Positions 1-7,073 of a stretch of 64,000 bases of DNA are shown here, piece by piece (position 1 is the stretch's first letter; each line of letters begins with the position of its first letter). Position numbers and translations under genes: made by a program. The notes under the pieces are model-generated. The model searched no databases, was not told where the DNA came from, and saw only the letters and a list, made by a program, of their open reading frames with translations. The DNA comes from Kocuria sp. (GTDB lineage: Bacteria > Actinomycetota > Actinomycetes > Actinomycetales > Micrococcaceae). The stretch spans positions 1 to 64,000 of the forward strand of contig NZ_JAUMTZ010000009.1 in the NCBI RefSeq assembly GCF_030530945.1. The letters are read 5' to 3'.

Positions 1-110
1 AGCCTCCTGACCCGCTGCGCCTCTGACCCGGCGTGCCTCCGGCGCTGCGCGCCTCAGCCCTGCTCCCCCCCGGTGCCACCCGTCGGGTCGGACCCGGTCG
101 GGGGAACCTC
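1..110. other. window edge, no gene supported
   Basis: These bases lie 3' of the minus-strand TIGR03089 gene and run off the window. Open frames through here are opposite-strand shadows with no recognisable protein. A short imperfect inverted repeat (GGGTC/GGACCC, about 84-97) might be part of a terminator, but the support is weak. Confidence 0.3.
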
Positions 111-824
111 TCAGTCCCGCGCGGGCTCCGCGCGCTCCTGGGCGAGGACGTCCGGGGTGGCGTCCTCGGCGCGCGCGGTGACGAGCACCGCACCCCCTGC
201 CACCACGGTTCCCAGCAGCCGCAGCAGCTCGGTGTCCTCCCAGCCGTCGGCCAGGGGCAGGTGGACGATCCCCGGGGTCGCCCCGGGCGCGGCCGCCGCG
301 GCAGCGGCCAGCAGGTTCCCGTGCGTGGTCCCCGAGCCCAGCGCCACGTCCTCGGGCTCCGGCGTCTCGAAGCCCGAGTAGACGTCGGGCATGCCCCGCA
401 CCTCGTCGCAGAAGTCCACCTCGCCCTCGGCCACCGGCTCGGCGCACGCGAAGGCCAGGGCGGCGGCGGCCACGGTGAGCGTGAGCTGCGCGGCGGCGTC
501 GTGGTCCGGTGCGGTCTCCAGCTGCGCGTGGACCACGGCGTCCGGCTCGGGGTGGTGCGTGAACTCCACGCGGGCACCCACCCGCAGTGCGGCAAGGGCG
601 ATGACCACCAGACGCCAGTGCGGCACGGGGGAGACGGTGACCAGGTCCGAGGCGGTGACGTCCAGCTCGTCCACGAGCAGTCCCGCGGTCTTCTCCACCC
701 AGTTGACCAGCACGCGCCCGGAGAGCTCCACGCGCTCCGCGCCGCTGCGCCACACGAGGGCGGGGGTGGGGCGCTGGGCCAGGGCCGCCAGGGCCTGCGC
801 GAGGTCTCTCGGTGTGCGTCCCAC
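111..824 (-). CDS. TIGR03089 family protein
   Basis: This encodes 237 residues of the actinobacterial TIGR03089 family, which is distantly related to the N-terminal half of AMP-binding (acyl-CoA synthetase-like) enzymes but about half their length. The protein starts VGRTPRDLAQ and has ALVWRSGAERVELSGRVLVNW near residues 20-40 and LGSGTTHGNLL near 165. The last segment may correspond to the adenylate-forming P-loop, but it is degenerate. The GTG start at 824 is preceded by AAGGAG at a 7-nt spacing; the open frame continues upstream but has no better start. It is divergent from whiB2. In mycobacteria a member of this family also lies in the whiB2/rmlD/manB neighbourhood. Its biochemical role is not established. 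Confidence 0.75.
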   Translation of the reverse strand: MGRTPRDLAQALAALAQRPTPALVWRSGAERVELSGRVLVNWVEKTAGLLVDELDVTASDLVTVSPVPHWRLVVIALAALRVGARVEFTHHPEPDAVVHAQLETAPDHDAAAQLTLTVAAAALAFACAEPVAEGEVDFCDEVRGMPDVYSGFETPEPEDVALGSGTTHGNLLAAAAAAAPGATPGIVHLPLADGWEDTELLRLLGTVVAGGAVLVTARAEDATPDVLAQERAEPARD

Positions 825-907
825 GCGGAAACTCCTTAGGGTAAGTGAGGGGACCCCGGGACCGCGGACGACGCGCCGGGGCACCCGGGAGCCCCAGGAT
901 ACTCGGC

Positions 908-937
908 TTGACTCCCCACGACTTACACGCGTGTAAT
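908..937 (+). promoter_or_regulatory. whiB2 promoter with palindromic operator
   Basis: A -35-like TTGACT (908-913) and a -10-like TGTAAT (932-937) are 18 nt apart. A perfect 14-bp palindrome, TTACACGCGTGTAA (923-936), fills the spacer and overlaps the -10. This geometry suits a dimeric regulator that blocks or recruits RNA polymerase. The regulator is unknown; autoregulation by WhiB2 is one possibility. Confidence 0.65.
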
Positions 938-1056
938 TAGGGGGTCCACCCGGCTCGCGGAGCATGGATCCGCTCGCGGTTCGCGCCCTCCCGGCCGGGA
1001 CAACCGGGCTGGTTGAGGGCACCGAGACAGCAGCACGCGTGGACGGAAGGACTGAC

Positions 1057-1626
1057 ATGGGAGAGGCCGCACGCCGCCGGATCGACGGTCGCGAGGACTC
1101 GGAGCCCGAAGCGGACGGTGGAGCCGTTCCCGTGGACTGGTTCGTGGACCCCGTGGACCAGGCCCGCGGTGCGGCCGGGGTCACCACGCTGGACGACCTC
1201 GCCTCCGCCTTCCTGGCCGCCCACCCCGAGGTCGCCGGTGACGTGCTGCTGCGCTCCGACCGGCCGCGGCGCCGCGAGCCCGAACCCCCCGTCCAGACCC
1301 CCCAGAACCTCTCCGGGACCGAGCCCCACGACGCCCAGGGCGTGGACGCCTCCGTGTGGCAGGCAGTGGCCGGACTGTACTCCGTCAGCGAGGGAGATGC
1401 CGAGGGGGAGCTCGCGTGGCAGACCGACGCCCTGTGCGCCCAGACGGACCCCGAGGCGTTCTTCCCCGAGAAGGGCGGCTCCACCCGGGACGCCAAGCGG
1501 GTGTGCGAGGCGTGCCCGGTGAGCGGGCAGTGCCTGGACTACGCCATGACCAACGACGAGAAGTTCGGCATCTGGGGCGGGCTCTCCGAACGTGAGCGGC
1601 GCCGGCTGCGCCGCCGGGGACGCTGA
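1057..1626 (+). CDS. whiB2: WhiB-family iron-sulfur transcription factor (WhiB2/WhmD type)
   Basis: The C-terminal third of this 189-residue protein is a complete Wbl domain. Four cysteines are arranged C-X22-C-X2-C-X5-C (LCAQ...CEACPVSGQC). The GIWGG turn and a basic tail (SERERRRLRRR) follow. WhiB proteins bind an oxygen- or NO-sensitive [4Fe-4S] cluster and act with the principal sigma factor; WhiB2/WhmD is linked to septation. The adjacent DUF3499 gene 6 bp downstream matches the conserved whiB2 neighbourhood. ATG 1057 has GGAAGG 6 nt upstream and is preferred to the in-frame ATG 964, which lacks a well-spaced site. The N-terminal ~110 residues are acidic, low in complexity and longer than in most Wbl proteins. 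Confidence 0.9.
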   Translation: MGEAARRRIDGREDSEPEADGGAVPVDWFVDPVDQARGAAGVTTLDDLASAFLAAHPEVAGDVLLRSDRPRRREPEPPVQTPQNLSGTEPHDAQGVDASVWQAVAGLYSVSEGDAEGELAWQTDALCAQTDPEAFFPEKGGSTRDAKRVCEACPVSGQCLDYAMTNDEKFGIWGGLSERERRRLRRRGR

Positions 1627-1631
1627 GCCCC

Positions 1632-2285
1632 GTGTCACCCGCCGCGACGGGCCGTGCCTGCTCCAAGCAGACCTGCAACAGGGATGCGGTCTGCACCCTG
1701 ACCTATGTCTACGCCGACTCCACCGCGGTGATCGGCCCGCTCTCCGCGCGCCGGGAGCCCCACGCCTACGACCTGTGCCCGGTCCACGCGGACACCCTCA
1801 CCGCCCCGCGCGGGTGGCGGGTGGTGCGCCTGGAGTCCGCGGCGGACTGGGAGGGCTCCGGGGACGCCCCCGGCGCGGCCCACCCGGCGGGGGACCCCAC
1901 GGCAGGGGACGCTGCCGAGAGCCTGCACGGGACGCCCTCCGGGACCGCCCACGGGGTCCGCGTGCTGCGCGACGTCTCCTACCGCGGCCCCCGCGACTCC
2001 GACCGCGCGCCCGGCACGGACCGCCCCGCCGCCACGCCGGACCGCACCGTCCCCGCGCCCTCCCGGCACGTTCCCTCCCGGGACACGGCTCCCCGAGGAG
2101 ACGCGGCCCCCGTGGCGGACGCGCCGTCGGAGCAGGACACCCCGCGCGCCGTCGAGCGCGTCACCGGCAGCGAGTATCCTGGACCGACGCGTTCAATTGC
2201 GAACGCAAATACGCAGTCGGAGCCGCTCCCGCGTTCCGTACCGCTCCCGGACGAGCTGCGCACGCCCCACTGGCGCCGCCCGTGA
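1632..2285 (+). CDS. DUF3499 family protein
   Basis: Residues 8-68 carry the DUF3499 signature: CSKQTC, AVCTLTYVYADSTAV, GPL, EPHAYDLCPVHA and PRGWRVVRL. The cysteine and histidine pairs suggest a small metal site, but the function is unknown. This protein is 217 residues, longer than the usual ~130, because of a Pro/Asp/Ala/Arg-rich disordered tail after about residue 120. GTG 1632 is 6 bp after the whiB2 stop, so the two are probably co-transcribed. The whiB2-DUF3499 pairing is conserved across actinobacteria, which hints at a shared role in cell division or envelope regulation; that is inference. Confidence 0.85.
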   Translation: MSPAATGRACSKQTCNRDAVCTLTYVYADSTAVIGPLSARREPHAYDLCPVHADTLTAPRGWRVVRLESAADWEGSGDAPGAAHPAGDPTAGDAAESLHGTPSGTAHGVRVLRDVSYRGPRDSDRAPGTDRPAATPDRTVPAPSRHVPSRDTAPRGDAAPVADAPSEQDTPRAVERVTGSEYPGPTRSIANANTQSEPLPRSVPLPDELRTPHWRRP

Positions 2286-2339
2286 GTACCGGGGCCGGAG
2301 GGGACGCGGTCGGCTGACCACCCCCACCACGAGGTTCCC

Positions 2340-3593
2340 ATGACGCCTTCGCTGCCCTCCCGCCCATCCGCCGCGCCGCCCCGCTCCGTGAGCCGGTCCC
2401 GCGCCGCCCTGACGTCCCTGGGCCTCGTGGCCGTGCTGGGCCTGACCGCCTGCGGCTCCGGGGGCGACGACGCCGCCCCGGGCGCCTCGGGCTCCCCGGT
2501 CGCCACCTCGGGTGACGGCACCACCGCCGCACCGGCGGCCACCGTGAGGCCCGCCGCGGACGCCACCGCGGTGAACCCGGCGGATCCGGTGGTGGTCCAC
2601 GCGGACACCGGCACCCTCTCGGACGTCACGGTCACCGCCACCGGCTCCGGCGAGACGGTCGCGGGCGAGCTGGGTGAGGGCGACCGCGAGTGGCGGACCA
2701 CCGCGCCCCTGGAGTTCGAGCAGACCTACACCGTGGCCTACACCGCCCACAACGGGGACCAGCAGCGCTCCGGGAAGAGCACCTTCACCACGGTGGACGC
2801 CGCCCACGAGGCGGACGTGGCCCTGAACGTGAAGGACGGGCAGACCTACGGCGTGTGGCAGGTGGTGGAGTTCAACTTCTCCGAACCCGTCACCAACAGG
2901 GACGCCGTGGAGAAGGCCATCACCGTGGACGGCGCCCACGAGAAGGGGCAGTTCCGGTGGTACTCGGACACCAAGCTGCGCTTCCGCCCGGAGAAGACCT
3001 GGACGCCCAACTCCACCGTGAAGGTCAGCGCCAACATCCTGGGCACGGACCTGGGCAACGGGATGATCGGCAACGGGGACAAGACCGTGACGTTCAAGAC
3101 CGGCCCCGAGCAGCGCGCCTACGTGGACAACAACACCAAGACCCTGGTGGCCTACGTCGACGGCAAGCAGACCGGGAGCTGGCCCGTGACCCTGGGCGAC
3201 CCCGAGTGGCCCTCCACCACGGGCAAGAAGGTCATCCTGGAGCAGGCGGCCTCCTACTCCTTCAACGCCTCCTCGCTGCACCTGCAGCCCGGGGACTCGC
3301 ACTACTACCCGCCCTTCAACGCCTCGAACGTGTCCCGGCTGACCTGGAGCGGGGAGTTCGTGCACCAGGCGCTGCCCTCGGCGTGGCCGTACCTGGGCGT
3401 GGCCAACATCTCCCACGGCTGCGTGGGCATGCCCCCGGAGGGCGCCTCCTACATCTTCGACACGTTCCGCCCCGGTGACATGGTGGAGGTGGTCAACACC
3501 AACTACCCCCAGCCCAACCCGGACGACGGCTACGGCGACTGGAACATCCCGTACGCGCACTACGCGGACGAGAACTGGCACGGGAACTGGTGA
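2340..3593 (+). CDS. L,D-transpeptidase lipoprotein (YkuD domain)
   Basis: This 417-residue secreted lipoprotein should form 3-3 (L,D) peptidoglycan crosslinks outside the membrane. A signal sequence ends in the lipobox LTAC (Cys about residue 38). An Ala/Gly/Thr-rich linker follows, then Ig-like domains (about 75-260, including TYGVWQVVEFNFSEPV) as in mycobacterial Ldt proteins. The C-terminal YkuD domain has the catalytic HQALPSAW...ISHGCVGM motif, with Cys in SHGC. ATG 2340 follows CCACGAGG. The next gene's GTG overlaps the stop, suggesting translational coupling. It lies just downstream of the whiB2 pair, but no shared promoter is evident. Confidence 0.93.
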   Translation: MTPSLPSRPSAAPPRSVSRSRAALTSLGLVAVLGLTACGSGGDDAAPGASGSPVATSGDGTTAAPAATVRPAADATAVNPADPVVVHADTGTLSDVTVTATGSGETVAGELGEGDREWRTTAPLEFEQTYTVAYTAHNGDQQRSGKSTFTTVDAAHEADVALNVKDGQTYGVWQVVEFNFSEPVTNRDAVEKAITVDGAHEKGQFRWYSDTKLRFRPEKTWTPNSTVKVSANILGTDLGNGMIGNGDKTVTFKTGPEQRAYVDNNTKTLVAYVDGKQTGSWPVTLGDPEWPSTTGKKVILEQAASYSFNASSLHLQPGDSHYYPPFNASNVSRLTWSGEFVHQALPSAWPYLGVANISHGCVGMPPEGASYIFDTFRPGDMVEVVNTNYPQPNPDDGYGDWNIPYAHYADENWHGNW

Positions 3594-4309
3594 CGCCCGC
3601 TATGAGCTCCGCCACGGCGGCTCGCAAGCCCCGCCCCACCCCGTTCCAGCGCGTGCTGCAGGTGTTCCTGGCGCTGGCCCTGCCCGTCCTGTGGCTGGGC
3701 CTGGCGGTGCGGCTCGTGGCCTCTCCGGCCTTCCTGTGGTTCGAGTACCACCGCCCGGGCTTCCCCGCGGACCGCTGGGGGATGGACCTGGGGGAGCGCA
3801 TGACGTTCGGCTCCTACGGGCTGGACTACGTCATGAACTTCGCACCGCCCGAGTACCTGGGTGGACTGGTGAGCCCGGAGGGCGGGATGGCCTTCACCCC
3901 CGGTGAGGTCTCCCACATGACGGACGTGCAGCACGTGCTGCACGGGGGTCTGCTGCTCGCGGTGGTGCTGCTGGTGCTGAGCATGCTGGCGGGATGGTGG
4001 TTGCACCGCCGTGCACCGGGGACCGCCGCCGCCGCGTGGTTCGCGGGGTCGTGGCTCACGGTGGCGCTGCTGGCGGGCGCGGCCGTGGGCGGTCTGCTCG
4101 GGTGGGAGCGGTTCTTCACCGCGTTCCACTCGCTGTTCTTCAGCTCCGGCACGTGGACCTTCCGCGTCTCGGACACCCTGATCCGGCTGTACCCCACGCA
4201 GTTCTGGGTGGACGCGGCCGTGACGGTGGCCGTGGTCACGCTCGCGGGGGCGCTGCTCACCATGGTCCTCACCCGGCGGCGGGCGCGTCCGCTCAGATCC
4301 AGGACGTGA
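3590..4309 (+). CDS. TIGR01906 family integral membrane protein
   Basis: This 239-residue protein has four clear hydrophobic spans (about 20-42, 118-140, 148-172, 210-232). A large extracytoplasmic loop between the first two contains MTFGSYGLDYVMNF and GEVSHMTDVQHV, typical of the TIGR01906 family. The function is not known. GTG 3590 overlaps the stop of the L,D-transpeptidase gene, and an in-frame ATG at 3602 is an equally acceptable start. It converges on pmt with a 17-bp overlap at the 3' ends. Coupling with an L,D-transpeptidase suggests an envelope role; that is inference. Confidence 0.75.
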   Translation: MTPAMSSATAARKPRPTPFQRVLQVFLALALPVLWLGLAVRLVASPAFLWFEYHRPGFPADRWGMDLGERMTFGSYGLDYVMNFAPPEYLGGLVSPEGGMAFTPGEVSHMTDVQHVLHGGLLLAVVLLVLSMLAGWWLHRRAPGTAAAAWFAGSWLTVALLAGAAVGGLLGWERFFTAFHSLFFSSGTWTFRVSDTLIRLYPTQFWVDAAVTVAVVTLAGALLTMVLTRRRARPLRSRT

Positions 4310-5918
4310 ACCACATCCGCCAGCGCCAGTGCTCGTACGGGATGGTCTGGGCGGTCCACACCGGCCAGAAGAACACGGCGAGGGCCACCACCAGCACCAG
4401 GAGCACCGCGGTGGCGATCCGCCAGCGCCGGGCCCACACGGGTCCCGTGACGTGCTCGTGCTCCGCCGCGGCCACCGTGCCCGCAGTGGCCCCCGCACGC
4501 GGCACCCCCAGTCTTCCGGTGAGCACCCCCACCGCCCCCGCGACCAGCAGCGCCATGGCGGGGAAGTAGGACAGGGCGTAGAAGAAGAACATGGTCCGGT
4601 GGGGGTACAGGAACCACGGCAGGTACCCGGCGGCGTAGACGCCCACCAGGGCCCCGAAGCGCCAGTCGCGCCGCACCGCCCACAGCCACACCCCGAACAG
4701 CACCGCCAGGACCCCCACCCACCACACGGCGGGGTTGCCCAGGTTGAGGATCGCCTGGCTGCACGAGTCCACGGTGCAGCCGTCCGTGCCCGCGCCGGGG
4801 GACTCGTAGTAGTAGGACGTGGGCCGGAGCATGAACGGCCAGGTGGCCGGGCCCGCCATGTAGGTGTGGTGGGCGTCCAGGCCCGTGTGGAACGAGTACG
4901 CCGCCACGTGGTACTCCCACAGGGAGCGCAGGGCCGGGGGCAGCCACTGCGGGCCCTCCCCGGGGTTCAGGGCGGCCCAGTTGCGGTCGTAGCCGCTGTC
5001 CGTGAGCAGCCAGCCGGACCAGGTGAGCACGTACGTCACGGTGCCCACGCCGAGCAGGGTGACCACGCCCCACGGCGCGTCCTTGAGCACCGCGCCGGTG
5101 AACCAGCGCCGCACCCCGGCCACCCGGCGGGCGTTCATGTCCCACAGCACCACGAGGATCCCCAGGGCCGCCACGGAGAACAGGGCGTTCCACTTCACCG
5201 CCGCCGCCGCGCCGCACGCGACCCCCGCCGCGATCCGCCACCACCGCACACCCAGCCACGGTCCCAGCGCGGAGCCGTCCATGCGGGCGAGCAGGCGGCG
5301 TCGTCCGTCGTCGCGGTCCAGGAGGACGAAGACGAACGCGAGCAGCAGGAAGAACATGAGGAAGACGTCCAGCAGCGCCAGGCGGGACTCCACCAGGTGC
5401 AGCCCGTCCAGCGCGGTGAGCAGGGCCGCCACGGTGGCCAGGGACACCGAGCGGAAGAGCAGCCACCCGGCCCACCAGACAACGGCGATGGACAGGGTGC
5501 CCACGAGGGCGGCGGAGAAGCGCCAGCCGAACGGGTCGTCCGCGCCGAACAGCCACAGTCCCACCGCGATCAGCCACTTGCCCAGCGGCGGGTGCACCAC
5601 GAACGCGGGATGGCCCTCGGTGTCCGGGATGGCGCCGGAGACGAAGCCGTCGTCCGCGCCGGTGGGCCACTGCTGCTCCGTGCCGTGCAGCAGCAGCGAG
5701 TAGGCGTCCTTGAGGTAGTACGTCTCGTCGAAGACCACGGCGTGCGGGGAGGACAGTCCCACGAAGCGCAGCAGCCCGCCCAGCAGGGTGACGAGTGCCA
5801 GGGGCACCCACCAGTACCGCGGCAGCCGCGTGACGGCGGGCAGCAGGCGCTCGCTCAGGGTGCGCGTGGGGTCGTCCGTGGACGGGGGGTCTGCGGGGGA
5901 GAGGACTGTGGAGGGCAC
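4293..5918 (-). CDS. pmt: protein O-mannosyltransferase (PMT, GT39)
   Basis: This 541-residue polytopic membrane enzyme transfers mannose from polyprenyl-phosphomannose to secreted proteins. The first extracytoplasmic loop carries the invariant acidic pair in VVFDETYYLKD (Asp64-Glu65). Other PMT features are HPPLGKWL, the TALDGLHLVESR segment and about ten membrane spans, ending in a WVEPF-like aromatic tail region. GTG 5918 is 6 nt after a TACCAT -10 box, so a leaderless mRNA is likely. It is divergent from rsmI, the same arrangement as the mycobacterial pmt/rsmI pair, which supports orthology. Probable targets are secreted lipoproteins and peptidoglycan enzymes. Confidence 0.92.
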   Translation of the reverse strand: MPSTVLSPADPPSTDDPTRTLSERLLPAVTRLPRYWWVPLALVTLLGGLLRFVGLSSPHAVVFDETYYLKDAYSLLLHGTEQQWPTGADDGFVSGAIPDTEGHPAFVVHPPLGKWLIAVGLWLFGADDPFGWRFSAALVGTLSIAVVWWAGWLLFRSVSLATVAALLTALDGLHLVESRLALLDVFLMFFLLLAFVFVLLDRDDGRRRLLARMDGSALGPWLGVRWWRIAAGVACGAAAAVKWNALFSVAALGILVVLWDMNARRVAGVRRWFTGAVLKDAPWGVVTLLGVGTVTYVLTWSGWLLTDSGYDRNWAALNPGEGPQWLPPALRSLWEYHVAAYSFHTGLDAHHTYMAGPATWPFMLRPTSYYYESPGAGTDGCTVDSCSQAILNLGNPAVWWVGVLAVLFGVWLWAVRRDWRFGALVGVYAAGYLPWFLYPHRTMFFFYALSYFPAMALLVAGAVGVLTGRLGVPRAGATAGTVAAAEHEHVTGPVWARRWRIATAVLLVLVVALAVFFWPVWTAQTIPYEHWRWRMWFTSWI

Positions 5919-5924
5919 GGACCC

Positions 5925-5930
5925 ATGGTA
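5925..5930 (-). promoter_or_regulatory. -10 box of pmt, leaderless
   Basis: TACCAT on the minus strand is separated from the GTG start at 5918 by 6 nt, placing transcription initiation at or next to the start codon. Confidence 0.6.
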
Positions 5931-6026
5931 GGTGGCGGGCCGGGGAGGGCCCTGGGGGCGACCCGGACGCGCCCCGCACGGCCGGTGCACGGCGCCACCG
6001 CGCGTGACCCGGCTGGACGGGGTTCG

Positions 6027-6032
6027 TAGAGT
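6027..6032 (+). promoter_or_regulatory. -10 box of rsmI, leaderless
   Basis: TAGAGT lies 7 nt before GTG 6040, and the pmt -10 is about 100 bp away on the other strand. There is no usable Shine-Dalgarno for this start. Confidence 0.6.
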
Positions 6033-6039
6033 GGGGAGC

Positions 6040-6927
6040 GTGAACTCCCAGACTTCCACCCCGTCCCACGGCACCGAGCAGGGCAGCGGTGCCGTGGTGG
6101 TCGTGGGCACCCCCATCGGCAACCTCTCGGACGCCTCCCAGCGGCTGAAGGACGTGCTGCGCACCGCGGACGTCCTGGCCGTGGAGGACACCCGCACCCT
6201 GCACCGCCTGGCCGCGGGGCTGGGGGTCACCTTCACGGGCCGGGTGCTGACCCACCACGAGCACAACGAGGCCGCCCGCACGGCCGAGCTGCTGGACGAG
6301 GTGCGGCGCGGCCGCACCGTGGCGGTGCTCTCCGACGCCGGCATGCCCACGGTCTCCGACCCCGGATTCCCCCTCGTGCGGGCCGCCGCGGAGGCGGATC
6401 TCACGGTCACCGTGTTGCCCGGGCCCTCCGCGGTGCTGGCCGCGCTCGCGGTCTCCGGCCTGCCCACGGACCGCTTCACGTTCGAGGGCTTCCTGCCCCG
6501 CAAGGCGGGTGAGCGCGCCGCGCACCTCGGTGAGCTCCGGGACGAGCGCCGGACCATGGTCTTCTACGAGTCCCCGCACCGGCTGGCCGAGATGCTCACC
6601 GCCCTGCGGGAGGCCCTGGGCGGTGACCGGCGCGCCGCGGTGTGCCGCGAGCTGACCAAGCTCCACGAGGAGGTGCTGCGCGACGACCTCGACGGTCTCG
6701 TCGCGTGGGCCACCGGGAACCAGGTGCGCGGGGAGATCGTGGTGGTGGTCCACGGGGCCGCCCCCGCCGCAGCACCCGAGCCCGAGGAGCTCGTCGCGGA
6801 GGTCGAGGCCCTCGTGGCCACCCGCGAGATCAAGCTCAAGGCCGCCGCCCGGCAGGTGGCCGGCGAGCGGGGTGTGAGCACCCGCAGGCTCTACGACGCC
6901 GTGATCGCCGCCCGCGCGCGGGACTGA
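6040..6927 (+). CDS. rsmI: 16S rRNA (cytidine1402-2'-O)-methyltransferase RsmI
   Basis: This 295-residue cytoplasmic tetrapyrrole-methylase-fold enzyme 2'-O-methylates C1402 in the ribosomal P site using SAM. VVVVGTPIGNLSDAS (about 19-33), AVEDTRTLHRL, SDAGMPTVSDPGFPLV, LPGPSAVLAALAVSGLP and FEGFLPRK are hallmark motifs. The C-terminal RsmI helical domain (about 240-295, REIKLKAAARQVA) is present. GTG 6040 was chosen because TAGAGT lies 7 nt upstream; upstream in-frame codons are not conserved. The gene is followed by a strong bidirectional terminator. Confidence 0.95.
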   Translation: MNSQTSTPSHGTEQGSGAVVVVGTPIGNLSDASQRLKDVLRTADVLAVEDTRTLHRLAAGLGVTFTGRVLTHHEHNEAARTAELLDEVRRGRTVAVLSDAGMPTVSDPGFPLVRAAAEADLTVTVLPGPSAVLAALAVSGLPTDRFTFEGFLPRKAGERAAHLGELRDERRTMVFYESPHRLAEMLTALREALGGDRRAAVCRELTKLHEEVLRDDLDGLVAWATGNQVRGEIVVVVHGAAPAAAPEPEELVAEVEALVATREIKLKAAARQVAGERGVSTRRLYDAVIAARARD

Positions 6928-7016
6928 CAGGTTTCACGCACCCTGCGCCCGGCCCGGTCACCGCGGCCGGGGGACGTCGCCGCCGCCCCGGGCGCTCGGG
7001 ATGCCCGCCCAGCCGG

Positions 7017-7066
7017 ACGACGCCGCCCGGGTCCCGTCGTGCGCGGAAGAACCCGGGCGGCGTCGT
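7017..7066. terminator. bidirectional terminator, 16-bp stem
   Basis: Left arm 7017-7032 and right arm 7051-7066 are perfect complements with an 18-nt loop. It sits between convergent rsmI and the transglutaminase gene. No T-tract follows on either strand. The arm contains the ACGACGCCGCCC core shared with other hairpins in the window. Confidence 0.75.
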
Positions 7067-7073
7067 GCGTCCG

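Noticed and set aside
3826..6753. A 975-codon open frame on the minus strand across pmt and rsmI
   Set aside because: It is a high-GC shadow frame of pmt (another frame) and rsmI (antisense). It is Arg/Gly/Ala/His-rich and lacks any domain pattern.
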